From: an uncultured Elusimicrobia bacterium
Lineage (GTDB): Bacteria > Elusimicrobiota > Endomicrobiia > Endomicrobiales > Endomicrobiaceae
Reading direction: 5' to 3'
DNA length: 5,393 nucleotides
Assembly: GCA_937916125.1 (NCBI GenBank)
Contig: CALGGE010000076.1
Coordinates: 1-5,393 of the forward strand
This document shows positions 5,278 to 5,393 of the stretch, piece by piece (positions within the stretch are counted from its first letter, which is position 1; each line of letters starts with the position of its first letter). Below the pieces are notes generated by a model that was not told the origin of the DNA, searched no databases, and saw only the letters and a list, made by a program, of their open reading frames with translations. The translations under genes were made by a program, and so were the position numbers.

Positions 5278-5393
5278 GTTGAAGAGTTAAAGAGTTGAGA
5301 ACGGCAATGTACGATAACGACAGTTGAAAAGTTGAAAGGTTGAAGAGTTTAGAACGGCAATGTACAATGTATGATGTACAATGTACAATGAAC
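5278..5393. repeat. GTTGAA/TGTACAATG intergenic repeat patch, copy 2 (cut by window end)
   Basis: Bases 5316-5393 match 3586-3663 exactly over 78 positions in the same orientation, and the match is still running when the window ends. Within the patch there is a partial internal duplication: GGTTGAAGAGTT...AGAACGGCAATGTAC occurs at 5278-5312 and again, slightly shorter, at 5338-5366. The two patches flank the leader RNA and the acyltransferase. Confidence 0.9.

Overview
This window is AT-rich bacterial DNA with standard bacterial signals: three promoters that each have a 17-base -35/-10 spacer, purine-rich ribosome binding sites, and TGA used as a stop. The lineage cannot be fixed from sequence alone. 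The low GC, a lone AAA/DUF4143 ATPase, and patchy higher-GC intergenic repeats built from GTTGAA and AACGAC words would fit several AT-rich gut or host-associated groups such as Elusimicrobiota, Spirochaetes or Gastranaerophilales. That is inference only.

Layout, left to right. Bases 1-71 hold a small hairpin motif and a tandem CAGTTGAA repeat. A promoter at 163-191 drives a plus-strand AAA ATPase with a C-terminal DUF4143 domain (249-1445). On the minus strand, 1467-1559 encodes 30 residues that start exactly like a serine recombinase and then stop, so this is a gene remnant left by a mobile element. Next is a minus-strand two-gene operon: an OLD/ABC-type ATPase of the RloA kind (2190-3362) and an RloB-family protein (1606-2190), joined by a one-base stop/start overlap and driven by a strong promoter at 3397-3425 embedded in inverted repeats. 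This pair has the ATPase-plus-Toprim-like-effector architecture of phage-defence systems such as AbiL and PARIS.

Bases 3550-3729 are a repeat patch. A minus-strand integral-membrane acyltransferase (3780-4817) follows, probably an O-acyltransferase for surface glycans. Upstream of it, between a promoter at 5151-5179 and the start codon, lies a transcribed leader of about 260 nt with striking structure: a three-way junction closed by a 9-bp helix, a 12-bp outer helix, and a 17-bp intrinsic terminator. The terminator's 5' arm is the same segment that closes the three-way junction, so the two folds exclude each other. Four long helices each contain one G-U pair that would be a C-A mismatch in a plus-strand RNA, which supports a minus-strand RNA. 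I do not recognise it as a known riboswitch class, and it is the best candidate here for something undescribed. The window ends in a second copy of the repeat patch, with 78 bases identical to those at 3586-3663.

The repeat patches at the left edge, the middle and the right edge bracket two modules: ATPase, recombinase remnant and RloAB; and leader RNA with acyltransferase. This suggests an accessory region in which modules are exchanged or lost by recombination.
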